A DNA stretch of 64,000 nt from Ochotona curzoniae. Its lineage: Eukaryota; Chordata; Mammalia; Lagomorpha; Ochotonidae. The stretch's first letter is position 1, and each line of letters starts with the position of its first letter. Below are positions 36,470-48,162 of this stretch, one piece after another. The notes under the pieces are model-generated. The model searched no databases. It was not told the DNA's origin and worked only from the letters and a program-made list of their open reading frames with translations. The position numbers and the translations under genes are program-made. Location: positions 8,306,001 through 8,370,000 of the forward strand of contig NW_024464918.1 in the NCBI RefSeq assembly GCF_017591425.1, given 5' to 3'.

Positions 36470-38490
36470 AAAAATCATTCTATTTCAAACAGTTTTATTT
36501 TCTCCCAAACTTCCCATAAGCTGTTTGTCTCTCTGTTGAGTATATTTATGTCATTCTATCCTTTAGAGAGATGCATTCTGAAATCCATCATATGTCTTTC
36601 ATTTGGAATTAGTTTAGTTAAACAAAAAAGAAATGCAATAGGCAACCACTATGAAGGCTGCAAATAGGACAAATAGAACACCTACTGTTATGCCAAGTGT
36701 CTCATAAGCACGCCTTTCTATTGTGATCAATCTTCCATGAGAATCTTAGAGCATGTGCAATACATACCAAAAATATAGCTGAATATTTTAACATCAGTAG
36801 TACAAGTTAAAACAATGATGACACAGTTACATCTGGACTTTATCAAAGCACAAGCAATACTAATTAAGGTGGCAAGCAATATTGAGGAGTATGCCCAAGT
36901 AAAGAGAAAGAAACTCAATGATTTTATCAGGCTCCTGAATTGTTCTGAGACTTGCTTCTGAGTTCCAACTGACAGCCAGATGAATATTGTCAATTTTGCT
37001 AATTTGAAAAGACTTCCTTAGCAAAATCTGATGTTGGAACTCAAAAGTGTTTTGTGCATTTACCGGCATTTATTTCTGGAAAGTGAATCACAAGATAAAC
37101 ATAATAGAAACATGAAGGCAGATGTTGTGAATCTTATTTCCTAGATAACTGTGCTGTCAATTTCTAGCAAATTTCAGCTTTAACTAGCTTTGCTTCTAGG
37201 ACCTAGATTTTCAAGAAGGAAGGGAAAACCTCTGCATGGAACTCTGCTTCAATAGGCATGAGAGTTCACCTTGCCTTTAAAAGGAAAATAACAGTAATTA
37301 AGTACTTAACAGTTTTACAAATGAAGCTAATTTTTTTTTCTTCTGAAAATAAAAACTGTCAAAATCTTTGCAAGCAAGACCTAAGTAATAAAACCAGTTA
37401 CATCCTAATAGTTAATCTACTGGGACAAATTCTGCACTCCTAATATACAATCCCTATAGAATTACCAAGCCCGTACTATTAAGAACATCATTGACCACCA
37501 CAGTTTACCATAGTGTACTTTAAACAAGTAATAAACACATTAGAATGGCAGCTTTCATTTACCAGAAGGTATTAAAATCCTGTCAACGTGATTTCCATCA
37601 AGGAGCTTTTCAGTGAAATAATAAAAAATGAATGAAGGAAATCAAATGTAGTCATCTAGTTAAATATTCATTTTCTAATCTTTAGGGAGCTGTTTATTAT
37701 ACTTTGAACACCTGGCCTTTACGACAGTGTTGTCTGATTCTAAACATGTTATCATGCCACAGCAATTCCACAAGGACTACCGGATAAGCCAATTATTCTA
37801 ACAAAGCCCAAATACCAGGGTGTCCTCATTCTGAATCCAACAATGACCCAACAAACCTCTGACTCCAGAGAAAAATACTTCAGACAGTCCTTTTGGTACC
37901 TGGGCTGCAGAAAGACAAGTGAGACTCTCAACATACAAAATTCAAGAGGAAGTGCACAGGGCTAACCCTGCAGTGCTGCAAACCATGAGAGACGATCTCC
38001 TTTAATTTTGCACCCAAGATACACAATTGATCCTTCTCCTAAGTTATCTGCCGCTTGTGGCAATTTCACTTACAGCATCCAATTTCAATCTTTATAAAAA
38101 TCAATTAACAAAATTTTTTTCATGTGCTTCCTAGAACTATGGGGCTGCATGTTCTCCCCAACTGCAAATAAGATTGCCCACTGTAACAAGTACAGGAATG
38201 CCAAAAAGTCTGTGGAAAAAAGGAATTCAAATATGACGCACATAGTCTACAGGGTGTCTGGTGATTTCTCAAATCAAAGTCCTTGTTGGCAAACAGGATA
38301 AAACGTTTTCTAGTGCATTCCCTAATTCTATGGCTCACACTCACCCCCTGGAGGTACCCAGGTGAAAATTCAGTGTGAAAGAGTACAAACAGTGCAGAGG
38401 GAGACAAGTGAAATGGGCAAAGGTAAATAACAAGAAACACAGTATATATGAGGCAAAGTTCAATGGGAAGGCATGGGCCTTAGAAAAGTA
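36470..38490. other. AT-rich sequence, no gene seen
   Basis: No gene or repeat is recognised. Frames up to 106 codons on the minus strand (38120-38440) show no domain. Confidence 0.5.
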
Positions 38491-38498
38491 AAACAATT

Positions 38499-38834
38499 GG
38501 GCCCAGTGTGGTAGCCTAGCAGCTAAAGCACTCACCTTGAACTTACCAGAATCCCAGATGGGCACCATTTCTAATCCTGACAGCTCTACTTTCCACCCAG
38601 CTCCCTGCTTGTGGCCTGGGAAAGCAGTTGAGGATGGCCCAAAGCCTTTGAACCCAGAAGAGCTTCTGGTTGCTGGCTCTGGATCAGATCAACATCAGGC
38701 TTTGTGGTCATTTGGGGAGTGAATCATTGGACATAAAAATCTTCCTCTCAGTCTCTCCTCCTCTCTCTCTATATTTATATGTATATATATCTGACTGTCC
38801 AATAAAAATAAATACATCTTTAAGGAAAAAAAAA
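38499..38834 (+). repeat. C-type SINE, subfamily B
   Basis: It starts GGGCCCAGTGTGGTAGCC then TAGCAGCTAAAG. A deletion removed the 'ctgcacc..gtgggagac' part near 38660. An AT microsatellite (tatatttatatgtatatata) has expanded in the 3' region. Flanks suggest an imperfect duplication around AAAAGTAAAA. Confidence 0.9.
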
Positions 38835-39803
38835 GTAAAAAAACTAACACGACTAGGTGTGAAACAGAAACTAATTTAGTCAATAGAAAAAGCAATAAAT
38901 CTACTTGGTACCATTGTCCTGGGAAAATATACTGATAAAATTTACCAAGAACAAAATTAAGACAATCATGTAAAACATTATATTTTATAGGGATGTAAGC
39001 ATAAAATTATTAGAATGATATTAAGAATATATTACCCTAATAATAATTTAAATATGTATACCTATCATTTATGTAATATGTTATCAGAATCACATACACC
39101 TATACCTCTACTTGCACATAAAAGAATGCAATGATGACAGCTGAATAAGCATACACATTAGCTTGTAATCATCAAATTGAGGAAACTCAACAGGTATAAC
39201 TATTATAAGGGAAAATTATAAACCTATTTATTGATGTTCCTTCAATGTCAATCAAAGTTTAGAAAATTCTCTCTTTGGGTCATTTCAATTTATTGGCCTA
39301 CTTTTTTTTCTTGGCACGCTTTCATCAATGTGAAAAGGGAAATCAAAACAGGATACTACGAGCATAATTCACCACAACTGCCAAATGCCATGACAACATG
39401 TGTGCTTTTAGAAGCCCCAGTGACATCACTAACACTTAGTTACTTAGTAAGATTAAAAAAAAAATTAGTACAGAGCAAGGAATCTGGAAGGCCATGAATT
39501 TCCAAGATGATATTCACGAACTGCTAAGATTCCCAGTGTGGAGAGCACCAGCCACTTGGTCAGAGCTCAGGCACCTGCTACTATAGTAAGCCCATCTGAA
39601 TTTCAGAAGAGGAGATCAAAAGAGGCTCCAGAATTAGGAAGAACGTTGATGCAAAACTGAACAACACAGCCTTTTATAACCGAACCCACAAATTTCTGCC
39701 AAGTTTGTAAGTGGACAAAGAGAAACTTCCATAGATGCTGGGAGAGGTAAAACAATGCAGGTATGTGGACCTGCAAAATGTGGTCAAACACAGCTTAAAA
39801 TGT

Positions 39804-39825
39804 TTTTTTGTTTGTTTGTTTGTTT
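39804..39825. repeat. (TTTG)n microsatellite
   Basis: Four to five TTTG units following a T run. Confidence 0.85.
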
Positions 39826-40251
39826 ACTTCCCACTAGTTTTGCTAAAAAAAAAAAGGATGATAGTTTATCTATGCCAAAAAAAAAAGCATACAGGTAAGG
39901 AAATTTATTTTTTAAATTTTTTTTATCCTCAGACAACAGGAACCCTAAGAAATTAAAAAAGAGAGAAACAGAAAATACATTGTTTGAAAGAGGACATATT
40001 TATTTTCTGAACAGTTTCAATGTCAGCTCCCTCTAGTAAGGGAAAATCCCATCGTCACGCCCTGTGTTGTCTCCCTTCAGGAAGCAAGAAGTAGAGGGCA
40101 TCTGGCTTACTAAAAATTTATCTCTATTCTTCATCTATCTCTAATCTAGACCAACTATCATCACATGTCTTCCAGTGGATGATGAAGATTCATTTTCAAG
40201 GCAGCAGATTCAGAACAGAGCTCCTGGCTCCTTCTGCAGTTGTTTGTTGTT

Positions 40252-40285
40252 TCATTCATTCATTCATTCATTCATTCATTCATTC
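40252..40285. repeat. (CATT)n microsatellite
   Basis: About eight uninterrupted CATT units. Confidence 0.95.
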
Positions 40286-41454
40286 CTCACTCATGTATAA
40301 TGTAGTGTCCCTCTGGGACGCAATTCCTTTAAGTTAATTCCACACTTTAACCCTGAACCTCAGCAACCACAGAACAGAAAAAGCAAGTATCTAAGAAATC
40401 CGGACAACAAGAAGGTAAAGCCCCATGCCACCTCATGTTTCCTATCTCAAATGGTATGAGTGGAAGCTGGATTTACACACAGGTATACTGGTAACCAGAC
40501 GACAGTGAGCATTGACACGGAGTGCCTTGATTGGGAAAGGAGTAGGCCTGGACAGATTTGGAATGTGTTTTTCACAACCCATCAGTCTCACATTAGAAAC
40601 CACTGCCACGTTAGGCCATCTGCTGTCACCTTAACTACAATGAAGCCAAAATTCCAGTCAACTCTATTACACTACTCAGATGCTTTTCTTTACACAGTTC
40701 TTTTTTTTTTTTTTAACAATTATAAAAATGTCCTACTTCCTTTTTCATTCTCTGTCCGGAAGAATGGAAAAACTTCTAAACAAGAAGATTCTGGGTAGTA
40801 GCACAGCGGAATAGAACTGCACAGAATATTGTTAAGAAAAGAGCAAAGCATGGAATTTGGAAGCAGTTACAAAATACTTTTCTGTACTTCAGTATTAAGT
40901 TGACAAGTATGTGCTGGTAAGTAGAATCAAATGTTATAGAAAGGATTTAGAAATCTGCATACATTTGAAATTATAATAAAATGAAAGCATGTGGCTACCA
41001 TTGTCTTACGCTGGCTTTGACACCTTCTTCTGAAAAAGCAGGCCCCGCTCATATGAGAGACATGAATCTCCATTCCAGTCACTGAGTCTAACATTTCCTT
41101 ATTTGTTTCTTGATTGACCAGATTTACAACAGGGAAAAGTACTCAACAGTGCAATATATGGGCTGGAGCCATAGTTGCAATCTTTTTTGATTATATGCCA
41201 TCTATAAATAATTTTGTAACATTCATTCTATAAATATTTATTAATGTATGAATCATATGCTTTTGCTACTTTACAGTATAATTTATACATTATAAAATCG
41301 ACATGAGGGTGAAAAATGTAAAATGTACTTTTGGCAAAACAATAAGTTAAAATATACCATACCACTTATATGATTCGTTAACCATACAAAACTGATTTTG
41401 TTTTCATGAATTACATTACCTCAGGCAATACTGCTCTATATTTGGGTGAATTTA

Positions 41455-41775
41455 TTTTCATTATTTTGATTTATTTGTAAGGTACTGCTACAGCAAGAGA
41501 GAAAGGGAAAGAGATACCTTCTAGGTACTGGTTCACCCCCCAAAGGCTTCAAAAGCAGGGACTGAATCAGACCAAATCCAGAAGCCAAAAGCTATATCCA
41601 GGTCTCCTATATGGGTTGCAGGGAACCAAATACTCAAGCCACCTTGTGCTGCTATATGAAGCATATTAATAGGGGGCTGGATTGAAGTGGAGTAGCTGGG
41701 ACTTGAACCAGCACCCAAACAATGTCCTAATATTGCAGGTGGCACTTGAACTCTATGCCATGATGTTGTTCCCTA
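41455..41775 (-). repeat. Old C-type SINE
   Basis: 'gattgaagtggagtagctgg' and 'gacttgaaccagcaccc' with 'ccaggtctcctatatgggtt' identify the older lagomorph variety on the minus strand. It is fairly complete from tail to 5' end. Confidence 0.85.
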
Positions 41776-41779
41776 TTGC

Positions 41780-43145
41780 TGCTACATTCTTTGAAATGTA
41801 ACAGGCAAATACTGTTACTAAGGAAGGAAAAAATACTGCCAATCTAAGCAGCACAGGCCATCCATCAATCAAAAGATACATCTCTAATTACAGAAAAATG
41901 AAAATATATGCTTTATATCCAGTTAATGAACACTTCTTAAGGGAAAATTACAATTGAATATGGTTTGAAACAAGTTGAAATCAATACTGGAGTGTCTGAT
42001 AAAAACCGTGAACTTCACTGTTAATCATTCTGTTTTGTAGAATGTCAACACTGTTGTACATTTCCACTGCCTGATGATTTTCATAAGCCGGTGTTTGCAA
42101 TAGTGTAGAGTACCTCATGCTAGCATGGAAAATATTTTGAGTTTTGATAAGTTAATACTCTGGGTGATCAGTATTGGGAGTTGGATTTTTGCTTGTTGGA
42201 GATACTTCTACGCTTAGAAAAAAAGAAGGAAAAAATCCAAATGAAGATTTTCATCAATTCTTTGCCCTCTTTTGAGTATTCAGTCCAAAACGACCATGAA
42301 GGATCATAAACAGTATGGAATACTATTACCAACAATGCATCCTGCTGAATTTTGGACTGTCTGAGATGCTTCTAACTGTAGGTGTGGTTGTGGTTGTGGT
42401 CTTATGTTAACCACTTTAGACAAGTCTGGTAAGAGCACCTCTCCCCTGTGATTAGTGTCCAAGTTGGCAAGTGTAAGGAAGTACATTTCTCCTATTTATC
42501 CATCAGTAAAGCCTGGCCTTTCGGAAGCTGACTGTTTGCAGAATTAAACTACAAACAAACCAACCTGTTTTTATTTATCCAAAATGAAGCTGGCTGAGAT
42601 GGCCTTTTAACTTATAAATGTAGTTCACTATAAATGTGTTGTAAAATCTCAGCAGCTGAACACTGACAATCTTGGTTTTCACAGGCAACCAAACTTTCCA
42701 GTTACAAGGTTAGAGAAACAGAGTGATTGAGCACATGATCCAAATATTGGCATTGGCATATTCTAAGAATAATGCTTATTTCTCAATAAGAATATGAAAT
42801 TTTTGCTAGAAAATGAAAAACATAAGGTTTTCAGAAACTGACAATAAAATTGACAGAGCAAACTTCCAGTACTCTAAAAGCAAGAAAATCAACCAAACTA
42901 AAGCTAACCAAAATCAAGAGTAACATATCCAGCTTGCTCTTTATTTCAGAGCTTTATACCTAAGGAATAACACTTACTTGAAAATGTATCTTAAGCCATC
43001 AATATGAATATAAACTTGACATAGAATCCCGTGGTTTACTATCTGGCACTTTACAGTGGGCCATTATCCTGTACTTGAAATAGGGTGTTGATAATCCTAC
43101 CTTTACAGAGAAATTAAGTCCCACTGCAGAAAAACGAGAAGCATT
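41780..43145. other. AT-rich sequence, no gene seen
   Basis: A short (TGTGGT)n-like run lies at about 42382-42400. Nothing else is recognised. Confidence 0.5.
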
Positions 43146-43151
43146 TAAGAA

Positions 43152-43494
43152 AGCAATGGCAGCCTAGCAGGTAAAGTCCTCGCCTTTGCACACGCCAGGA
43201 TCTCTTATGGGTGCTGGTTCTAATCCCAGCAGCTCTGCTTCCCATCCAGCACCATGCTTGTGGCCTGGGAAAGCAGTTGAGGACAGCCCAAAGCCTTGGA
43301 ATTGCACCCACGTGGGAGACCTGGGAGAGGCTCCGGGCTCCTGGATTCGGGTTGGCTCAGTCCCCATATTTGCGGCCACTTGGGGAGCAAATCAACTGAT
43401 GAAGGATCTTCCTCTCTGTGTCTCTTCCTCTCTGTATATCTGACTTTCCAAAAAAGATTAAATAAATCTTTAAAAAAGAGAGAGAGCAATGGCA
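43152..43494 (+). repeat. C-type SINE, subfamily B, slightly 5' truncated, with 10-bp duplication
   Basis: The element (43162-43484) begins at GCCTAGCAGGTAAAG, lacking the first dozen or so bases. AGCAATGGCA is duplicated at 43152-43161 and 43485-43494. The 3' region has the subfamily-B text TCTCTGTATATCTGACTTTCC. Confidence 0.92.
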
Positions 43495-43499
43495 CCTGT

Positions 43500-44570
43500 A
43501 ATGGTATCTGTCTGTATTAACTGTTTTTGTGAGAGGAAAACAACACTGAATTTAGCCATAAGTCCATTTCTTTTCACATGTTAATGAATGTGTAGATCTG
43601 GATATAAAGTAATTGGAACATGTCTCTACAGAAAAAGTTGTAGGTAGATACTACTAAATGTTCAAAAAGTTCAGCTATACAAAACTGTAAATCTACCTAA
43701 TTTTTTTGAAAACAGTGACACGAATGGCCAAAAACGTTCTTGATTTCATTGACAACTTTTACTACCTTTCTTAAAAATTCCCATGTCTTTTTCTTTGTAC
43801 TTTGCCTTTTGTTTTCATGAAGATAAATACATTAATAAGAAAAGAATTTTCTTGCATAATATTTGCTTGGGTAGCATCCTGGTTTTCCCAGAAGTTTTAC
43901 AAAAACTTAAAACCCAGAGCTCAGAAAGTGTTAGTGCTGTTGCCCCTCATGTAGCATTTTCTTTATTTTGCACTAGGTTAAAAGTCTTCAAGTAACTCTA
44001 CTAGCAAAGAACTTTTTGCTCTGTTGTTAACTATAACTTGGAGACAAACTGACATTTGGGTTGGTTTTTCACAAGACATGTTATCAAACACATTTTGAAG
44101 TGTACATTGCTCATGATCAAATTATGTTTGATTTTAAACTCTTAAGAACTAAATGAAGTTTGTATATAGTAAGCCTTAAAAAAGCATTAGATTTCAAGGT
44201 GAAATTTTCCTCTGGTTTTCAGGAGAAACCGTGTGAAGAAGAAGCAACTCTATTCCAAATGTTTATAAAGGTGAATTTTATTTCAGTGTTTAGTATAATT
44301 TTTATTACTGAGGATTTTTGTGTTTTTGAACTAATATAAAATAACTGCCTTCAAATGATTGGTAATGTCTTGTCTGCACTGGCAAAATGCAAATATTAAC
44401 TGCTACTATTATTATTAAATGTATGAAATATTGATGACCTTTTATAACAAAATCAAAAATAACATACAGTTGTAGGTTAAACCACACTTCTTAAGAGTAA
44501 TACAAAAGAGATCCGAAACAAAAACCACATTTCTTGAAGATATTACTTTGGATATTGGAAAGGAATAATT
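43500..44570. other. AT-rich sequence, no gene seen
   Basis: No gene or repeat is recognised. Confidence 0.5.
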
Positions 44571-44574
44571 ATAC

Positions 44575-44858
44575 ACATTCATGCAGAGAGAGAGATGAAC
44601 TGAGGTAGTACAGAGGGAGTAAAATCTTCGATCCACTCTTTCACTCCCCAAATGGCAGCAGAGGTTGGGCAAGAACAATGCAAGAAGCCAGGAGTTATTC
44701 TCCTATGCGGGTAGCAGAGCCATCCTCCACACGTTTGCAGGGAAATTTATAAGGAGCTAGTTCTGAGGTGGAGCCATCAGGACTACAAATGGCACCCATA
44801 TGAGATGCCAGTATTGTAGACAGCTGCTTAACATGTTATGCCACAAAGATGGTCCTAG
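44575..44858 (-). repeat. Old C-type SINE
   Basis: The body shows 'tttcactccccaaatggcag', 'gaagccaggagttattctcc' and 'gcttaacatgttatgccaca' on the minus strand. It faces the young plus-strand SINE that begins 27 bases downstream. Confidence 0.75.
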
Positions 44859-44884
44859 GAAATCATTTAAAATTAAAACACATT

Positions 44885-45180
44885 GGGCCTGGTGCGGTGG
44901 TGCAGTGGTTAAGGTCCTCTCCTTGCACGCCCGGGATCCCATATGGGCGCCAGTTCTAATCCCAGCAGCCCCGCTTCCCTTCCAGCTCCCTGCCTGTGGC
45001 CTGGGAAAGCAGTTGAGGATGGCCCAAAGCTTTGGGACCCTGCACCCACACGGGAGACCCAGAAGAGGCTCCTGGCTTTGGATCAGATAGCACTGGCCGT
45101 TGCGCTCACTTGGGGAGTGAATCATCGAACGGAAGATCTTCCTCTCTGTCTCTCCTCTCTGTATATCCACCTTTCCAGTT
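44885..45180 (+). repeat. Young C-type SINE (subfamily A) whose tail is replaced by (CA)n
   Basis: It starts GGGCCTGGTGCGGTGGTGC and is well preserved to 'ccacctttcca'. The usual CCAATAAAAATAAATCTTT tail is absent and the element runs into GTTAAA and a CA repeat. Upstream TTAAAACACA may be the target-site partner. Confidence 0.93.
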
Positions 45181-45182
45181 AA

Positions 45183-45203
45183 ACACACACACACACACAC
45201 ACA
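45183..45203. repeat. (CA)n microsatellite at a SINE 3' end
   Basis: About ten CA units directly follow the SINE body at the position where the A-rich tail should be. Confidence 0.93.
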
Positions 45204-45204
45204 A

Positions 45205-46275
45205 ACTAGCATACCAAAGTACGTATTTCTTGTAGGCCAGGTATAAACTGTGCAGCCAAGCTTTTAACAGTACATCTTTTTAGGGTGCTAATATATCATA
45301 AATGGGTGCTTTATATAAAGCATAGAGGGTAATATAATATTTATTTGTATTTTAATATTATTTTTGCAATATATTCATACTGGCCTATCTTTGAGGTTTC
45401 TCTTTGGTGGGGTAATAGTTGGGGACTTCTGTTTGCCAAAGTACTGGAACACTGCCAGCAAGAACTACTTCTAAAAATATTATCTCCCTCAATTTTTTTC
45501 CTAGTGAGATGATGTAAGGAGATGAACCTAAATAATCTAAACAACAGTTAACACCTTTAGCATCTGTTAGAAAACAAAAATGAAGACAAATGTTCTCCTA
45601 GATAGCTCCTTCAATGTTTATCTTGACTAAAAAACAAGCAGCCGAACAACCACTGAAGTGAATTACAATAAAATATACGTTTTTCAGAAAGAGGAGCACA
45701 AAATCAGTTTTCATTTGGCATGCTAAGTACGCTATATTTGAACAGAATGTTACATATTCATTTCATTCATCATTTAAAGGCAGATAATCAGGAAGTCATT
45801 ACGTGGCCTGCATTGGGCAGCTATTCGATTAGAGCATAATTGAGCACTCTGTAATTCAGCCAAAACTGACAGGTTGCGAATGCATAATATCCACCTCAGG
45901 TATTCAGAACGTGGGGGAAAATGTGGACCAACCTTTTTTTTTTTTTTTGGTCAATAATGAAAATAAAAATACAAATCTGTTTATGAAATTTCTCTCTTGT
46001 TTAGAAAATTGCTGTTAATTTGACAAGCTAGCTATTTCTACACTTAAAAATATGAAGAAAATTCTTCCCTGGGGTTTCAGAAACTTTGTTCCAACATTTA
46101 GGGTTACAAATGTGCTGTGGGCTGACTGCCTGTTGGCTGTTGTGTCAAGAAAGGGAATGTAAGGCAATCCCACAATTTTTTCCAGGAGTTTATAAAAAGG
46201 GAGAAGCTGGGGTTGGAAGTTAAGACTACAGGGATGGATCATAACTCAGAGCAAATGCTGATTAAAAAAATGATG
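45205..46275. other. AT-rich sequence, no gene seen
   Basis: A T run lies at about 45933-45948. The stretch 45800-45910 is less AT-rich and has homeobox-like TAATTGAG and TGCATAAT words, but no feature can be assigned. Confidence 0.45.
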
Positions 46276-46279
46276 CTGC

Positions 46280-47200
46280 AGCAGCGTTCTTACGGTGGTG
46301 AGAGGTGGAGCCAGGACATCTTAACGCCAGGTTAGGTACTGCCCACACTTAGCTACTTCTAGCGAGTATTGCAAAGTATGTGGCAGCCATGACTTCCTTC
46401 CAGTCTACTCGAAGTTAGAGGTTCACTGCTGACTTAGGTAAGTACGCTGCCTTAGCTTCCGTTTGCTCTCTATTCTTCCATGGGAGTCAGCGACTGAGGC
46501 GGCCCAGTCCTGTAATTCGTGCTTCAGGGTTGGTGCAAACTTCCCTGTGATTTTCGCAGAGTTCAGGGTTCAAGCACAGCGGCCTAGCTGCGGAGGCTGA
46601 GCGGTCCTCTGACCGAGTCATCCTGCCTGCCAGCCGGTGCAGGTTCAGGTTCAGCCAGCACACGCACTGCTGGGTGGAGCTGTTTGGTCAGTGCAGCCAC
46701 CAGGCCCAGGTCTCAGCCAAACCGATGTGTACTGCGACTTTGACCAGCCAGGCCTCCCAGCCTAGTCGGGTGACCACAAAGAACCCCCTAAGAGCCACCC
46801 TGACATAGCTGTCGTTGCCAGGGGGTGCTGGGACCCAGGCAGCCCCTGCCGGCTCCCAGGGCTCCTCCGGTGGGTGTGGGTGGGTGTCGCGGCGTGACCC
46901 GGCAGGCCCTCCGCTTCCCCACACACTCACACCATCTCAGTTCCCTCAATTACCTGAAGGCACAGTGGCCTGGGCGCTGGAAAGCACCTGGAAATCGTCT
47001 GGAACATTTCAAAGGAACCCACAGGGGTTTCTATTCCAACATAGCTCCAAAGCCCCTTCCCCCTCACGAGGCGCGCCCACTCTCCTCAGCCTGGAGCGGC
47101 GCGCAGTGGCTGCTGGGTCAGGGGGCGGGGCCTGACCCACAGCAATGCAAAGCCCCGCCCCGTGCTGTCCCGTATGTAGGAGCTGTAAAGCAGTACTTTC
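46280..47200. promoter_or_regulatory. Isolated GC- and CpG-rich block, candidate CpG-island promoter
   Basis: This block differs sharply in composition from the AT-rich surroundings. CpGs cluster at 46885-46912 and 47069-47175. Opposite-facing GC boxes (GGGGCGGGGCC at about 47122-47132 and GCCCCGCCCC at about 47152-47161) flank ATGCAAAG. A perfect 9-bp inverted repeat TGGGTCAGG/CCTGACCCA (47114-47122 and 47131-47139) encloses the first GC box. GGTGGGTGTGGGTGGG near 46869-46885 could form a G-quadruplex. A strong donor-like TTAG|GTAAGTAC lies at 46434-46443 on the plus strand. An exact octamer ATTTGCAT is at 47312-47319. It could be a gene or lncRNA promoter, or the promoter-like 5' UTR of a retroelement. 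Frames inside it show no domain. Confidence 0.5.
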
Positions 47201-47340
47201 ATAAGCACGCGAACAATCTAAATTTAATGTTGTTGCCGAAAACCATAACAAAATTACATAGTCCAGTTTTGTGCAGCACGGAAGGCTCTACTTGGGACAC
47301 CAGTATCACTGATTTGCATAGACTCTCATATTTTTTTTTA

Positions 47341-47661
47341 AAGATTTATTTTTATTATTCTTTTATTGGAAAGGCGGATATACAGAGAGAAGAGACAGAG
47401 AGGAAGATCTTCCGTCCGATGATTCACTCCCCAAGTGAGCACAACGGGCCGATACTATGCCGATCCGAAGCCAGGAGCCTCTTCTGGGTCTCCCACGCGG
47501 GTGCAGGGTCCCAAAGCTTTGGACTGTCCTCCACTGCTTTCCCAGGCCACAGGCAGGGAGCTGGATGGGAAGTGGAGGTGCCGGGATTAGAATCGGCGCC
47601 CATATGGGATCCCTGGTGTGCAAGGCGAGGACTTTAACCACTATGCCACCGCGCCGGACCC
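47341..47661 (-). repeat. Young C-type SINE (subfamily A), full length
   Basis: The complement begins with a GGTCCGGCGCGGTGGC-like 5' end at 47661 and ends in the AATAAAAATAAATCTTT tail at 47341. It is close to the consensus. The flanking T-rich sequence gives only an imperfect duplication (CATATTTTTTTT and CATTCTTTTTTT). The 270-codon plus frame that enters from the GC-rich block is an artefact. Confidence 0.93.
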
Positions 47662-47679
47662 CATTCTTTTTTTTTTTTT

Positions 47680-48007
47680 AACTTAGTTATTTACCTCTAG
47701 AGGCAAAGATACGGAGAGAGAAAGGGAGAGACAGAGAAAGATCTTCAATCCGCTGCTTCACGCCCCGCTCCCTGAATGACACAATAGCCAGTATTGGACT
47801 GGTCCGAAGCTCGAAGCCAGGAGCTTCTTCTGGGTCTCTGACACAGGTGCAGGGAACCAAGGCCTTGGGCCATCCTCTGCTACTTTCGCAGGCCATGAAC
47901 AGGGAGCTGGAATGGAAGTGAGGCAGCCTGGACTCAAACTGGTATGCTATGGGGTATCAGCACTGCAGGAGGAAGTTAAGTTTGCTACGTCAACTGTGCC
48001 AGCCTCC
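47680..48007 (-). repeat. Old C-type SINE adjoining the young copy
   Basis: 'gaagccaggagcttcttctg', 'ggtctctgacacaggtgcag' and 'caggccatgaacagggagct' are clear. It directly abuts the poly-T boundary of the preceding SINE, suggesting that the young copy inserted at its A-rich tail. Confidence 0.85.
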
Positions 48008-48029
48008 CACTTTCACTTCTGATCCCAGG

Positions 48030-48140
48030 TACGTCAACCAGCAGATGGAAGATACTTTCTCTCTCTCTCTCTCTCCTCTGTTTCTCTGCTATGCACATAG
48101 AAACATAAATAAAAATAGATAATGTTTTGAAAAAAAATCA
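48030..48140 (+). repeat. C-type SINE 3' fragment with (CT)n
   Basis: 'accagcagatggaagatact' is followed by a (CT)n run at about 48057-48075 and the tail 'aacataaataaaaatagata'. Only the last third of the element is present. Confidence 0.7.
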
Positions 48141-48162
48141 AAGCTCTGAATATCTATCTTGC

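Larger units (their letters stand above)
38840..41450. other. AT-rich sequence, no gene seen
   Basis: Two microsatellites are listed separately. The 112-codon plus frame at 40460-40798 ends in a poly-Phe run from a T tract and has no domain. Confidence 0.5.

Noticed and set aside
44757..45212. 151-codon minus-strand frame
   Set aside because: It consists of a (CA)n repeat translated as Val-Cys, plus two SINEs.
46825..47637. 270-codon plus-strand frame, the longest in the window
   Set aside because: It begins in the GC-rich block, runs through AT-rich DNA and continues into a minus-strand SINE. Low stop density comes from GC content and SINE sequence, and no domain is visible.
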